Positions 19,956 to 28,270 of a stretch of 64,000 bases of DNA are shown here, in pieces; within the stretch, counting starts at the first letter, position 1; the number at the start of each line of letters is the position of its first letter. The position numbers and the translations under genes are program-made. The notes under the pieces were generated by a model. That model was given only the letters and a program-made list of their open reading frames with translations. It had not been told where the DNA came from and searched no databases. Source of the stretch: Leptospira chreensis (lineage in GTDB: Bacteria; Spirochaetota; Leptospiria; Leptospirales; Leptospiraceae); contig NZ_JAFFPS010000057.1 of assembly GCF_016919165.1 (NCBI RefSeq), positions 62,001 through 126,000 on the forward strand, written 5' to 3'.

Positions 19956-20513
19956 ATGCCTAAAATAGTCGATCACGATCTCTACCGGATAGAGCTTTTG
20001 ACGAAGTGTATGCCTATCTTCGTTTCCAAAGGGGTGTCTTCGGTTTCGATGCGTGAGTTATCTAGTGCACTCGGGGTTTCTACGGGAACTCTTTACCATT
20101 ACTTTCCAACGAAAGAGATTCTATTTGAATCTATGGTAAAACAGCTCGTTGCCATCGATGCAAAAGAGATTACCGAACTATCGGAAAGTCATTCGGCTCT
20201 TTCGGACATTATGAATTTTGTCGCCTCACGTGAGTCGCATTTTATGAACTTGATGTTACTTGCGGTGGATGTGAAGCGGCAGTTAAGTGAATCAGATGAG
20301 TTGGTAAAGTTAGTCGAGGATTCATTTGATTTATATCGGACAGCTTTGGATCGATTTTTTCCTGCGGATACCAATGCAACGAGTGGCAGGGCTTTTTTAT
20401 CTTTTTTTCTCGGCGCTCTGTTTTTGAAAAATAAAGCAACGAAAGAAACGGGTTGGCCTGAACTTTTTGCTGGATTGGAGAACTTGAAGGTATTGTTTCA
20501 AAACACAGAATAA
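19956..20513 (+). CDS. TetR-family transcriptional regulator
   Basis: The 185-residue protein has an N-terminal helix-turn-helix of TetR type at about 10-55 (SVSMRELSSALGVSTGTLYHYF, then FPTKEILFESM), followed by a helical ligand-binding domain of normal size. It lies 12 bases upstream of the alkane monooxygenase gene on the same strand, with a GGAGAAAGGA ribosome site in the gap, so it probably controls that gene and itself. The inducer is not visible from sequence but could be an alkane-like or fatty compound. Operator candidates lie in the AT-rich leader just upstream. Confidence 0.9.
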   Translation: MPKIVDHDLYRIELLTKCMPIFVSKGVSSVSMRELSSALGVSTGTLYHYFPTKEILFESMVKQLVAIDAKEITELSESHSALSDIMNFVASRESHFMNLMLLAVDVKRQLSESDELVKLVEDSFDLYRTALDRFFPADTNATSGRAFLSFFLGALFLKNKATKETGWPELFAGLENLKVLFQNTE

Positions 20514-20525
20514 GGAGAAAGGATT

Positions 20526-21614
20526 ATGACTCTCACCAAACGACTTAGTTTTTTACTTTGTTATGTTTTGCCAATTTTAGCAGTGATTGCTGAAGGGATG
20601 GGGGGAGTATCTTATTTGATTGTTCCCATAATAGTTTTTATCCTTTTACCAGTGTTGGATTTGATATTAGGAAGGGATAAATCCAATCCAACCGAAACAA
20701 GTTTTCAGAATCTTCAAAACGATTCCTATTTTCGTTATCTGACACAAACCTGGGCTTACGTTCAGCTAATATTTGTCATTTGGTCGGTCTATCGAATTGT
20801 TTCATACCCGCATACAACCTTTGAGTTTGTTTTATTTGCCGTTGCAGTGGGAATTGTTACAGGTGGGATCGGGATCACTGTGGGTCATGAACTGGGGCAT
20901 AAAAATACTCGGTATGAACAGTTCCTATCCAAAATGATTTATATGACAGTGTGTTATATGCATTTTTATATAGAACACAATCGCGGCCATCATACTCATG
21001 TTTCCACTCCGAATGATCCCGCGTCTTCCAAAAAGAACCAATCATTCTATAGGTTTTATCCACAGACTGTTTTTGGAGCCTACAAATCTGCTTGGGAATT
21101 GGAGAAAAGGCGTTTGTCTAAATTAGGACTGGGAATTTTACACTATAGAAATGAAATGATCTGGTATTCGATCATCACCCTTCTTTTCCTAACGAGTCTT
21201 GTTTTCTTTGGATCATTCTTAAGTAGTAAAGGAATTCGTTGGGATGTACTTGGATTTTTACTTTTACAATCATTCGTTGCATTTTCACTTTTGGAGTTAA
21301 CAAATTACATTGAACATTATGGTTTGAAGCGAAACGAAGTTTCTAATGGTCGGTTTGAAAAAGTATTACCAATCCATTCTTGGAATCAAAATTACTTTGT
21401 ATCCAATGCGCTTTTGTTCCAATTACAAAGGCACTCGGACCACCATGCCAATGCGGGAAGGCGTTACCAAACCCTTCGCCATTTCGAAGAAGCTCCCCAA
21501 TTGCCCTTTGGTTATGAAGTCATGATCCTCATTGCTCTTTTTCCTCCACTCTGGTTTTCCATGATGAATCCCATTTTGGAATCTTGGGAAAAGAAGAGTC
21601 TCGTGCAGTCATAG
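20526..21614 (+). CDS. alkB: AlkB-type alkane 1-monooxygenase (membrane di-iron hydroxylase)
   Basis: The 362-residue integral membrane protein has about six hydrophobic helices and all histidine boxes of the AlkB family: HELGHK (His121, His125), EHNRGHH (His151, His155, His156) and LQRHSDHH (His303, His306, His307), plus the NYIEHYG signature. These ligate the di-iron centre that hydroxylates terminal carbons of alkanes using O2 and reduced rubredoxin. The length is somewhat below the roughly 400 residues of Pseudomonas AlkB. No rubredoxin or rubredoxin reductase is adjacent. It is co-directional with the TetR gene. It could act on other medium-chain substrates. Confidence 0.92.
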   Translation: MTLTKRLSFLLCYVLPILAVIAEGMGGVSYLIVPIIVFILLPVLDLILGRDKSNPTETSFQNLQNDSYFRYLTQTWAYVQLIFVIWSVYRIVSYPHTTFEFVLFAVAVGIVTGGIGITVGHELGHKNTRYEQFLSKMIYMTVCYMHFYIEHNRGHHTHVSTPNDPASSKKNQSFYRFYPQTVFGAYKSAWELEKRRLSKLGLGILHYRNEMIWYSIITLLFLTSLVFFGSFLSSKGIRWDVLGFLLLQSFVAFSLLELTNYIEHYGLKRNEVSNGRFEKVLPIHSWNQNYFVSNALLFQLQRHSDHHANAGRRYQTLRHFEEAPQLPFGYEVMILIALFPPLWFSMMNPILESWEKKSLVQS

Positions 21615-21674
21615 TCAATTGGATCGGAGAGGGAATCGCTTCTTTCAGGAGAGGTTTATAGAATCTCAGTTTTC

Positions 21675-21702
21675 TCTCACGGAGAAAGTTGTCTCCGTGA
21701 GA
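21675..21702. terminator. Perfect 11-bp hairpin between convergent alkB and DUF3999 genes
   Basis: The arms TCTCACGGAGA and TCTCCGTGAGA flank a 6-base loop. The element sits in the 101-base gap between two genes that converge, the expected place for a bidirectional terminator. The following T-runs are weak on both strands, so efficient intrinsic termination is uncertain. Confidence 0.6.
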
Positions 21703-21715
21703 TTTGGACTTGATG

Positions 21716-22957
21716 TTATTTAGATTCTGATTCTGCGAGCACAGAACGTTTTGTTTTTAGAATCGAAAATAACAGAAATAACAATGCGGCAACACCCAAA
21801 TAAAAGAATCCAGATGCCAAATAACCGGAGATAGGTGGGTATAGGATACTGAAACTAAAATCAGGGTTTTCTGATTCCGCAAGGAGGGTTCCTGATTTTA
21901 TATCATCGCTTTTGATTTCATCACTAGACGGGTAGGAGTAGGAATCAAAACTCGCTGGCCATTGGTAAGGGTTCCCATAGTAGAGAGAGTATCCGTCTTT
22001 GTTCCCGTCCCCGTTGGCAAAAAAATAGATTTCTTCGAGTGGTTGCACAGAAACTACGTTTGTTAGGTGCAGTGTTTCATTTTCTCCATCATAAATTCGA
22101 ATTTCGAATTCAGAGCTAATCGTGCGCGAAAGAGGAATTTCTGTGTATGGACCTTCCGCTTTGTTATGACTCACAGTCCCTTCAAATACAGTATCCCATT
22201 CCTTTTTGTCAATTTTACCGCGAACAGTGATCCTTCGTTCCCAATTCCCTTCTTCAAATTGTAATTTCAGAATTTGAAAAGCTGCTTGTGGTTCGTTGGG
22301 AAACAAAAACTGGCAATCGTTTTCTGCAAGGATGGGATTTGGTACAGAATGCGATTTTTCATAATATAGATTTTTGTTTTGTTTGGCGCGAAGGGCTGTT
22401 GGGAATTTTAAATCAGAACCAGGCTCTGCTTCCAATCGAAGAAAACGGTGTTTGGTCCCACCTAGGTCAATTTCCCCAGAAGATTGGCTTCCATATTTAT
22501 AGAGAAAAACAGTCTTTGAATCTATGAAATTATCAGGGTTGTCACCTAACTTTAAAGTGATGGATGTTTCATAGTCATAGGCGCTGGATACAGAAAGTTT
22601 AGTATAGTTCATTCCTTCCGGTAGTTTCGGAAGTTCCAATACATAGATTTCTAAATCGTCTTTTTTCGAAAAAAGAAGTTCTGGTTTTACCTTTTCTGTA
22701 TTTTTCGAAATTTCCTCGGCATTTTGAATATGGTAAGGAACAATCTCCCCATTGTAAGCGAGCCTCAAGTCTCCATAAAAAGAATGTTTGTAGAAATCTT
22801 CATCTAACATAAGTTTTACAACACCGTTAGGAGAAAGATTCCCTGAGATCTTCAGATCTTTTTTATATTTAAAGTTCTGAACAGCAAGGGGTCTGCTTGT
22901 CACTTGGGTTGTGATTGAAATAAAAAATAGAATGGGTAGTATAAGTTTGGTCTTCAT
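21716..22957 (-). CDS. DUF3999-family exported protein, C-terminally membrane anchored
   Basis: I place the start at ATG 22957 (MKTKLILPILFF), which has a Sec signal and a GGAAAC ribosome site and overlaps the stop of the upstream DUF2339 gene as ATGA. The frame stays open for 34 more codons upstream, but those lie inside DUF2339 and precede the signal peptide. The mature 413-residue protein is rich in beta strands and ends with a transmembrane helix (LASGFFYLGVAALLFLLF) and a short basic tail. DUF3999 proteins commonly follow DUF2339 genes; the biochemical role is unknown. It is likely part of an envelope complex with its partner. Confidence 0.85.
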   Translation of the reverse strand: MKTKLILPILFFISITTQVTSRPLAVQNFKYKKDLKISGNLSPNGVVKLMLDEDFYKHSFYGDLRLAYNGEIVPYHIQNAEEISKNTEKVKPELLFSKKDDLEIYVLELPKLPEGMNYTKLSVSSAYDYETSITLKLGDNPDNFIDSKTVFLYKYGSQSSGEIDLGGTKHRFLRLEAEPGSDLKFPTALRAKQNKNLYYEKSHSVPNPILAENDCQFLFPNEPQAAFQILKLQFEEGNWERRITVRGKIDKKEWDTVFEGTVSHNKAEGPYTEIPLSRTISSEFEIRIYDGENETLHLTNVVSVQPLEEIYFFANGDGNKDGYSLYYGNPYQWPASFDSYSYPSSDEIKSDDIKSGTLLAESENPDFSFSILYPPISGYLASGFFYLGVAALLFLLFSILKTKRSVLAESESK

Positions 22958-24639
22958 TTTGTTTCCTTTTTGAAATGATTGTAGAATTTTCCCGTGACGA
23001 TAAGAGTCACACCTAAGAATAAACCTGCTAAAATTCGGTATCCTAAACTCAAATTCCAAAAATCATAAAGATAGAATTTGATGATGACAAGGGCCAAAGA
23101 TCCGAACCCTACATAACGTAGAGATTGAATCTTTTTTCCAAATCCGATGGATAAAGCCACGAGTCCATAAAGAATCAAACTGAGTGTGTAGAGGAATAAC
23201 TGTTTCTCTTCGGGGAAGCCGAGATAGATTTCTACAAAGGTTCCGAGTAACCAATACGGATAGGCTGCATACAAGAAGACCTTAGAGAACTCAGAAAACT
23301 TTCTACTATAGAGATAAGAAAGTAGCAAATACACAGATCCTGTAGCAAAAACCAAAAACCTTCCATTCAGGAATGGGATTTCGTTTTGAGAACGATAGGT
23401 GAAGGCAAAGATATAGAACAGAGCAAAAAACCAAACAGGAAAGGCCGCCCAGTACATATAAAGTTGTTTGGAATAGGTTGAGGCCACCGTGACAAGAAAT
23501 GCAAAACTGATCAGGCTAAAAGCCAAAAGTTTTCCAGAGGTTCCGATCACAATCAAACTGACAATGAAAGGGAGGCCAAAAAGTCCAATCAGATCATAGA
23601 GTTTTTTCTTCTCTAAACTAAGCTCTGTTCGTCTGAGGGAGCGTTCATACAATCCATAAAATAGAATGAGTAGGAGAGTGAGTAAAAATGGTTTGGCGAT
23701 TGGATAGAATACCGAGAAAGCCCAAAAGGATTGGATGAATCCGAGTGCTAAGGTAGAACCAATGGTAATGAGTGTTAGAATCGGTTCCTTGGATTTTGTA
23801 GTTTCTAATGTTTTAAACTCTCTTAGTAAAAATAAAACAAAAACACCCAATTGGAAACTGATCGGAAAAAAAGGTTTGGCATCTACCAAGTTATCATTGG
23901 CCCAACCAACAAAGATAAGGTGGTTTGCCGCAAGGAGGAGAAGGGGGATGACTTTCCAACCCGTATCCTTTCTCACCCAAAAGAATAGAACATTCCATAA
24001 GAGTAAATATGTGAATAAAAATGGGTAGGAGTTTTGACCTGTGGAAAGAAGGAGTGGGACAAGAAAAGCACCTAGAGAGGCAAATCCAAATAACACTTCA
24101 CTTTTTTGTGCATGGGCAATGGCCACCGCTGTCAAACTGAGGATGAGTAGACCCACAAAACAGGTTTCTGTAGAGTACAAATCATACCACAAATACCCAG
24201 AGTAATAAGCAGAGAAGAGGACGGCAATCCCGAGTCCCATAAAGCTTGGGGAAAGATAGGGTCTTGATTTTCGAACCCTATATCCATAGATAAGGATGGG
24301 AATGGCTAAAACAAGGCCGATCCAAATACGGACTGATTCATTGATCCAATACTCTTCAATGGCTAAATAGAAAAACCAAATGGATGCAAGTAGAAGTGAG
24401 AGCACTCCGAGCTTTACAAACAGATTTTCGCCGATCCATTGGACGAACCAGTTGGGTCCATCGTTTAATGGAACTTCTGTTTGGTGGTATTCTACGGCAA
24501 CCGGTTTGGAAACAGGCGGGGTGGACTGTTTCGGAGTTTGGGGACTTGTGAGAGAGAGAACTCTTTCTTTTAATAAAGAAAGTTCTCTCTCCATAGACTG
24601 AATCCTTGTCAGGATTTCTTTCGTTTCTTTTTCTTCCAC
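22954..24639 (-). CDS. DUF2339-family polytopic membrane protein
   Basis: The 561-residue protein begins with a coiled-coil segment (about 1-35, IQSMERELSLLKERV), then a Pro-rich linker, and from residue 65 a run of roughly 14-16 hydrophobic helices. The NWFVQWIGENLFVKLGVLSLLLAS opening of the membrane part is typical of DUF2339. The function of the family is not known. It is transcribed from the ispG side (42 bases after ispG) and overlaps DUF3999 by 4 bases, so ispG, DUF2339 and DUF3999 probably share a transcript. Confidence 0.87.
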   Translation of the reverse strand: MEEKETKEILTRIQSMERELSLLKERVLSLTSPQTPKQSTPPVSKPVAVEYHQTEVPLNDGPNWFVQWIGENLFVKLGVLSLLLASIWFFYLAIEEYWINESVRIWIGLVLAIPILIYGYRVRKSRPYLSPSFMGLGIAVLFSAYYSGYLWYDLYSTETCFVGLLILSLTAVAIAHAQKSEVLFGFASLGAFLVPLLLSTGQNSYPFLFTYLLLWNVLFFWVRKDTGWKVIPLLLLAANHLIFVGWANDNLVDAKPFFPISFQLGVFVLFLLREFKTLETTKSKEPILTLITIGSTLALGFIQSFWAFSVFYPIAKPFLLTLLLILFYGLYERSLRRTELSLEKKKLYDLIGLFGLPFIVSLIVIGTSGKLLAFSLISFAFLVTVASTYSKQLYMYWAAFPVWFFALFYIFAFTYRSQNEIPFLNGRFLVFATGSVYLLLSYLYSRKFSEFSKVFLYAAYPYWLLGTFVEIYLGFPEEKQLFLYTLSLILYGLVALSIGFGKKIQSLRYVGFGSLALVIIKFYLYDFWNLSLGYRILAGLFLGVTLIVTGKFYNHFKKETK

Positions 24640-24681
24640 GGTGGAAATGGTTCACATCCGTGGAAGGAGGGGAACTACTTT

Positions 24682-26754
24682 TTATTCGGGATCGCTCCAC
24701 ATTCCATTTTCACGAATGAGGTCAATGAGTTGGTCAGCGGCTTCTCCTTCCGAGACACCTTTTTTTACAATTTCTTTCCCTTTGTAGAGATGAACCTTAC
24801 CAATTCCGGCACCTACATACCCAAAATCGGCATCTGCCATCTCCCCCGGGCCGTTGACTATACAACCCATCACCGCAATTTTCACACCTTTCAGATGCCC
24901 CGTTCTTTTTTTGATCATGGCAGTTGTGGACTGTAAATCAAACATGGTGCGACCACAAGAGGGACAAGATATATACTCTGTCTTTGTTAGGCGAAGTCTT
25001 GTGGCTTGCAAAATATCGAAACTGAGAATGAGCGATTCTTCGGGTTCCCCGTCCCCGTATGATAAACGAACCAGATCTCCGATTCCGTCCAGGAGACTTC
25101 CACCCACTTGGATGGAAGATTCGTAAAGCAGTGATTCTTTGTCACCTGTGTGGGTGACAAGGGCGATGGGATAGTCTGATTCCCGTAAATGAAAAGCTAG
25201 TTTTCGAACAGTCAGTAAATCCCCATTTTTAACAGAAAAGATAAGGTTTTCTATCTTTCGTTTTTGGGATTCCCTAACGATTTTTTCTGTTAGGTGGATG
25301 TCTTTGGCGTCGATACTCCATTCCACAGTTCGTTTGTCTTTGGCAAAACGTGTGACAAAATCCAAAAGATCATCCCAGGATTCTTCTGATTCCTTAAAAA
25401 AAATATCAGGGCTAATGACCCATTTTTGGATGCGGTAGAGGTCTTCTGCCAAACTATCATATTGATAGGTTAACTCTTTGGAAAGTTCCACGGAAACTGG
25501 CAAAGGAAAAGATCCTCGCCTCGCCATGGTTCCGAGAGAAATCAAATCCAACTCGGAATCAATTTTGAAATGGAGGAGTTCGGGAATGCGGCCCGACTTG
25601 GTTTCTCTTTGGATAAGGTTTAAAACTTCTTCTGCGGATTCGGATCCAAAAAAAGGAAAACTAATTTCGATACGAACGGGGGAGCTGTCTCCGAGTTTTG
25701 TATCCCCTAGATTTAATTCTTTGGAATAGAATCTCGAGTATTGGAAAGGATCACGAAACTCGGTATAGATAGTTTCCTTGTTTTTTGATGATGCGTCTTT
25801 TGAAAGGGAAAGCTGATCCTCGGCGTTCGAAGTTTGTGTTGTCGATTGTGTATGGATTTCTTTTAGAAAACTTTCGTTGTATTTACGAACGAGTTCTTTG
25901 GCAACGGGGATTTCATAAATTGCATCTTCTGTGAGAGACACACGGATGGTGTCCCCAAGTCCGTCTTCGAGTAAACTTCCAATTCCAATCGCAGATTTAA
26001 TCCTTCCGTCTTTTCCGTCCCCGGCCTCAGTGACACCTAAATGTAAAGGATAGTCCATTCCCAAATCATAAAACCGGGAAACTAACATACGATAGGCTTG
26101 GATCATCACTTGTGGGTTAGAAGCCTTCATGGAAACTACAATATCTTTGTAAGAATTTCTTTCGGCAATGCGGATGAATTCCAATGCAGATTCCACCATA
26201 CCGAGGGGAGTGTCCCCAAACCGGTTCATGATCCGATCAGAAAGGCTTCCGTGATTGGTTCCTATCCGCATAGCAACACCTAGTTCTTTAGAACGTAAAA
26301 CAAGGGGTGTGAAAACTTCTTCGATTCTTTCTAATTCTTCGTTATAATCTTTGTCTGTATATTCTATGATTTCAAATTTCTTTTTGTCTGCAAAATTGCC
26401 TGGATTGATTCGCACCTTCTCCACCCATTCTACGCATTTTAGTGCCACTTGCGGAGTGAAATGAATGTCTGCCACTAGAGGGACTTTGAGACCAAGTTCT
26501 TTCATTCTTTTTCGAATCTCTGGCAAATTATCTGCATCGGCTTGACTGGGAACTGTTAGGCGAACAATTTCGGAACCAGCTCTTTCTAAGTCAGCAATTT
26601 GTTGTATACTTGCATCCGTATCTCTTGTGTTAGATGTAATCATGGATTGGATACGAATTGGATTTTTTCCTCCAATTCCCACACCTCCCACCATCACTTC
26701 TCGGGTAGGACGTCTTTTGTAGAAAAATGGCGATTCGTTATATTTGGTGCTCAT
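24682..26754 (-). CDS. ispG: IspG (GcpE), 4-hydroxy-3-methylbut-2-enyl diphosphate synthase, long form
   Basis: IspG converts MEcPP to HMBPP in the MEP isoprenoid pathway using a 4Fe-4S cluster. This 690-residue protein is the long type with an extra domain (about 300-570) between the TIM barrel and the cluster domain, as in plants, Chlamydiae and Bacteroidetes, rather than the roughly 370-residue E. coli form. The barrel start has [17 protein letters not shown]. The C-terminal cluster ligands are Cys597, Cys600 (SCPSC), Cys631 and Glu638 ([10 protein letters not shown]). It starts at ATG and is divergent from the small gene at 26893, with 138 bases of shared promoter DNA. Confidence 0.95.
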   Translation of the reverse strand: MSTKYNESPFFYKRRPTREVMVGGVGIGGKNPIRIQSMITSNTRDTDASIQQIADLERAGSEIVRLTVPSQADADNLPEIRKRMKELGLKVPLVADIHFTPQVALKCVEWVEKVRINPGNFADKKKFEIIEYTDKDYNEELERIEEVFTPLVLRSKELGVAMRIGTNHGSLSDRIMNRFGDTPLGMVESALEFIRIAERNSYKDIVVSMKASNPQVMIQAYRMLVSRFYDLGMDYPLHLGVTEAGDGKDGRIKSAIGIGSLLEDGLGDTIRVSLTEDAIYEIPVAKELVRKYNESFLKEIHTQSTTQTSNAEDQLSLSKDASSKNKETIYTEFRDPFQYSRFYSKELNLGDTKLGDSSPVRIEISFPFFGSESAEEVLNLIQRETKSGRIPELLHFKIDSELDLISLGTMARRGSFPLPVSVELSKELTYQYDSLAEDLYRIQKWVISPDIFFKESEESWDDLLDFVTRFAKDKRTVEWSIDAKDIHLTEKIVRESQKRKIENLIFSVKNGDLLTVRKLAFHLRESDYPIALVTHTGDKESLLYESSIQVGGSLLDGIGDLVRLSYGDGEPEESLILSFDILQATRLRLTKTEYISCPSCGRTMFDLQSTTAMIKKRTGHLKGVKIAVMGCIVNGPGEMADADFGYVGAGIGKVHLYKGKEIVKKGVSEGEAADQLIDLIRENGMWSDPE

Positions 26755-26892
26755 TTGAATCTTATGTTCTCATTATCTAGGAAATTAAATTCGAATTTTT
26801 GGGCAAGCAGTATGAAAAAAATCCGTTGGTTTCAATTTCCCTCTCTCCCAGACCGAAAATCTATTTAGGAAGAATACCTGAGTTCTTAAACG

Positions 26893-27177
26893 ATGAATAC
26901 TGAAGTAAAACAAGGATTACAGCGAAAATACCGGGTGCAGGTCACAGTGGCAATCTACCGAGAGGGGAGTTTGTCTTATAAAAGTGAAATCCTTTCCCCA
27001 GCCTATTACGACAAACGCCAGGAAGCTCGTGACCATATCCGCCAAGAAATTCGCGAAAGGTTGGCTCATTCCAAATTCTTCCGTTCCACACGTTTGGACT
27101 ACGATCTCGTCCGCTACACAGAAGAGGGGAGTTGTAATACCTACCTCAGATACAGCATACAAGATTCGGAAACTTGA
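26893..27177 (+). CDS. Small conserved-looking protein of unknown function upstream of mutY
   Basis: The 94-residue soluble protein is rich in charged residues (KYRVQVTVAIYREG, then QEARDHIRQEIRERLAHSK and LDYDLVRYTEEG). I do not recognise a family. Predicted character is a beta strand pair, a central basic/acidic helix and another strand pair. The coding case rests on its ATG, clean codon structure and a 4-base overlap (TTGA) with mutY. It faces ispG divergently, so its promoter is likely in 26755-26892. Confidence 0.7.
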   Translation: MNTEVKQGLQRKYRVQVTVAIYREGSLSYKSEILSPAYYDKRQEARDHIRQEIRERLAHSKFFRSTRLDYDLVRYTEEGSCNTYLRYSIQDSET

Positions 27178-28250
27178 TCCCGCAAAAAAAACTACACGAT
27201 TGGTACCAAATTCATAAAAGGGACCTCCCGTTTCGAAAGAAAAAACAAGCATATCCAATTTGGATTTCTGAAGTGATGCTTCAGCAAACGCGCGTTAATG
27301 CGATGTTGCCTTTGTATGAATCCTTTATCAAACGATTTCCCACGCCCGAAGCCTTAGCCTCTGCCTCAGAAGATGAGGTCCTTGCCCATTGGAAAGGACT
27401 TGGGTATTACAGTCGGGCTCGCAATATCAGAAAAGCCGCCATTTTTATTGTACAAAATTATAATGGATCCTTTCCCAAAGATCTAAATTCGGTTTTGCAA
27501 CTTCCGGGAATTGGAAACTATACTGCACGTGCCATCCTGTCCATAGCCTATGACTTACCTTTGGCTGTTTTGGATGGGAACGTCAAACGAGTTCTCTCTC
27601 GTTATTATGGTTATACGGAAAACATTCTTGGTTCCAAAGCAGACAGCGACTTACAAAAGAAAGCCGATGGATTTTTAAATACAGACCATCCCGGGGATCA
27701 TAACCAAGCCATGATGGAACTAGGGGCCACCCTTTGTTTGCCGGAATCTCCGAAATGCCTGTTATGCCCCTTGACTGATTCTTGTTTTGCGAGGATCCAC
27801 CAAAAGACAAGTGAGATCCCTCTTCGAGAAAAGGACAAAAAACAGATCCAACTGATCGCAGAGATATGGGTTCTTTTTTACAAGGAGTCCATCCTCCTCG
27901 TTCGGGAACCAAAAATGCGTTTTTTAAAGGAGATGTTCCATTTGCCTTATGGATTTACCGGAGAAATTCCCGGGGATGCTTACGAACCCACACCGTTCTT
28001 TTTGTCCTTAAGAGAAACATTGTCGGATCCAGATTCCAAACCAATCGGCCAATTCAAACATACCATCACCCATCATAAGATGGTTTTTTCTGTTCTCCGT
28101 TCTCGATTGAAAGAAAAGGACCGGATAGAAGGCCTGACAAAGAAATTTGGTGTAGAAAGTAAGTGGGTCACTCTTTCCACTTTGGATACGGAATTCCCCT
28201 CGTCCCTCGCTTCTAAGGTAAAAAAGATTTTGCTTTACTTAGAACCCTAG
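27174..28250 (+). CDS. mutY: MutY, A/G-specific adenine DNA glycosylase
   Basis: The 358-residue enzyme removes adenine mispaired with 8-oxoguanine. Visible features are catalytic Glu33 (SEVMLQQTRV), the helix-hairpin-helix LPGIGNYTA, catalytic Asp134 in LDGNVKR, the 4Fe-4S ligand set C-x6-C-x2-C-x5-C (CLPESPKCLLCPLTDSC) and a C-terminal Nudix-like recognition domain (about 225-355). The start is TTG at 27174, overlapping the stop of the preceding gene; no ATG fits the conserved N terminus (MIPQKKLHDWY). Translational coupling explains the weak start. Confidence 0.93.
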   Translation: MIPQKKLHDWYQIHKRDLPFRKKKQAYPIWISEVMLQQTRVNAMLPLYESFIKRFPTPEALASASEDEVLAHWKGLGYYSRARNIRKAAIFIVQNYNGSFPKDLNSVLQLPGIGNYTARAILSIAYDLPLAVLDGNVKRVLSRYYGYTENILGSKADSDLQKKADGFLNTDHPGDHNQAMMELGATLCLPESPKCLLCPLTDSCFARIHQKTSEIPLREKDKKQIQLIAEIWVLFYKESILLVREPKMRFLKEMFHLPYGFTGEIPGDAYEPTPFFLSLRETLSDPDSKPIGQFKHTITHHKMVFSVLRSRLKEKDRIEGLTKKFGVESKWVTLSTLDTEFPSSLASKVKKILLYLEP

Positions 28251-28270
28251 TTCGCTACGATTCACGGGCT

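Noticed and set aside
22958..23059. In-frame extension upstream of the DUF3999 gene
   Set aside because: It lies inside DUF2339; the signal peptide and ribosome site match the ATG at 22957.
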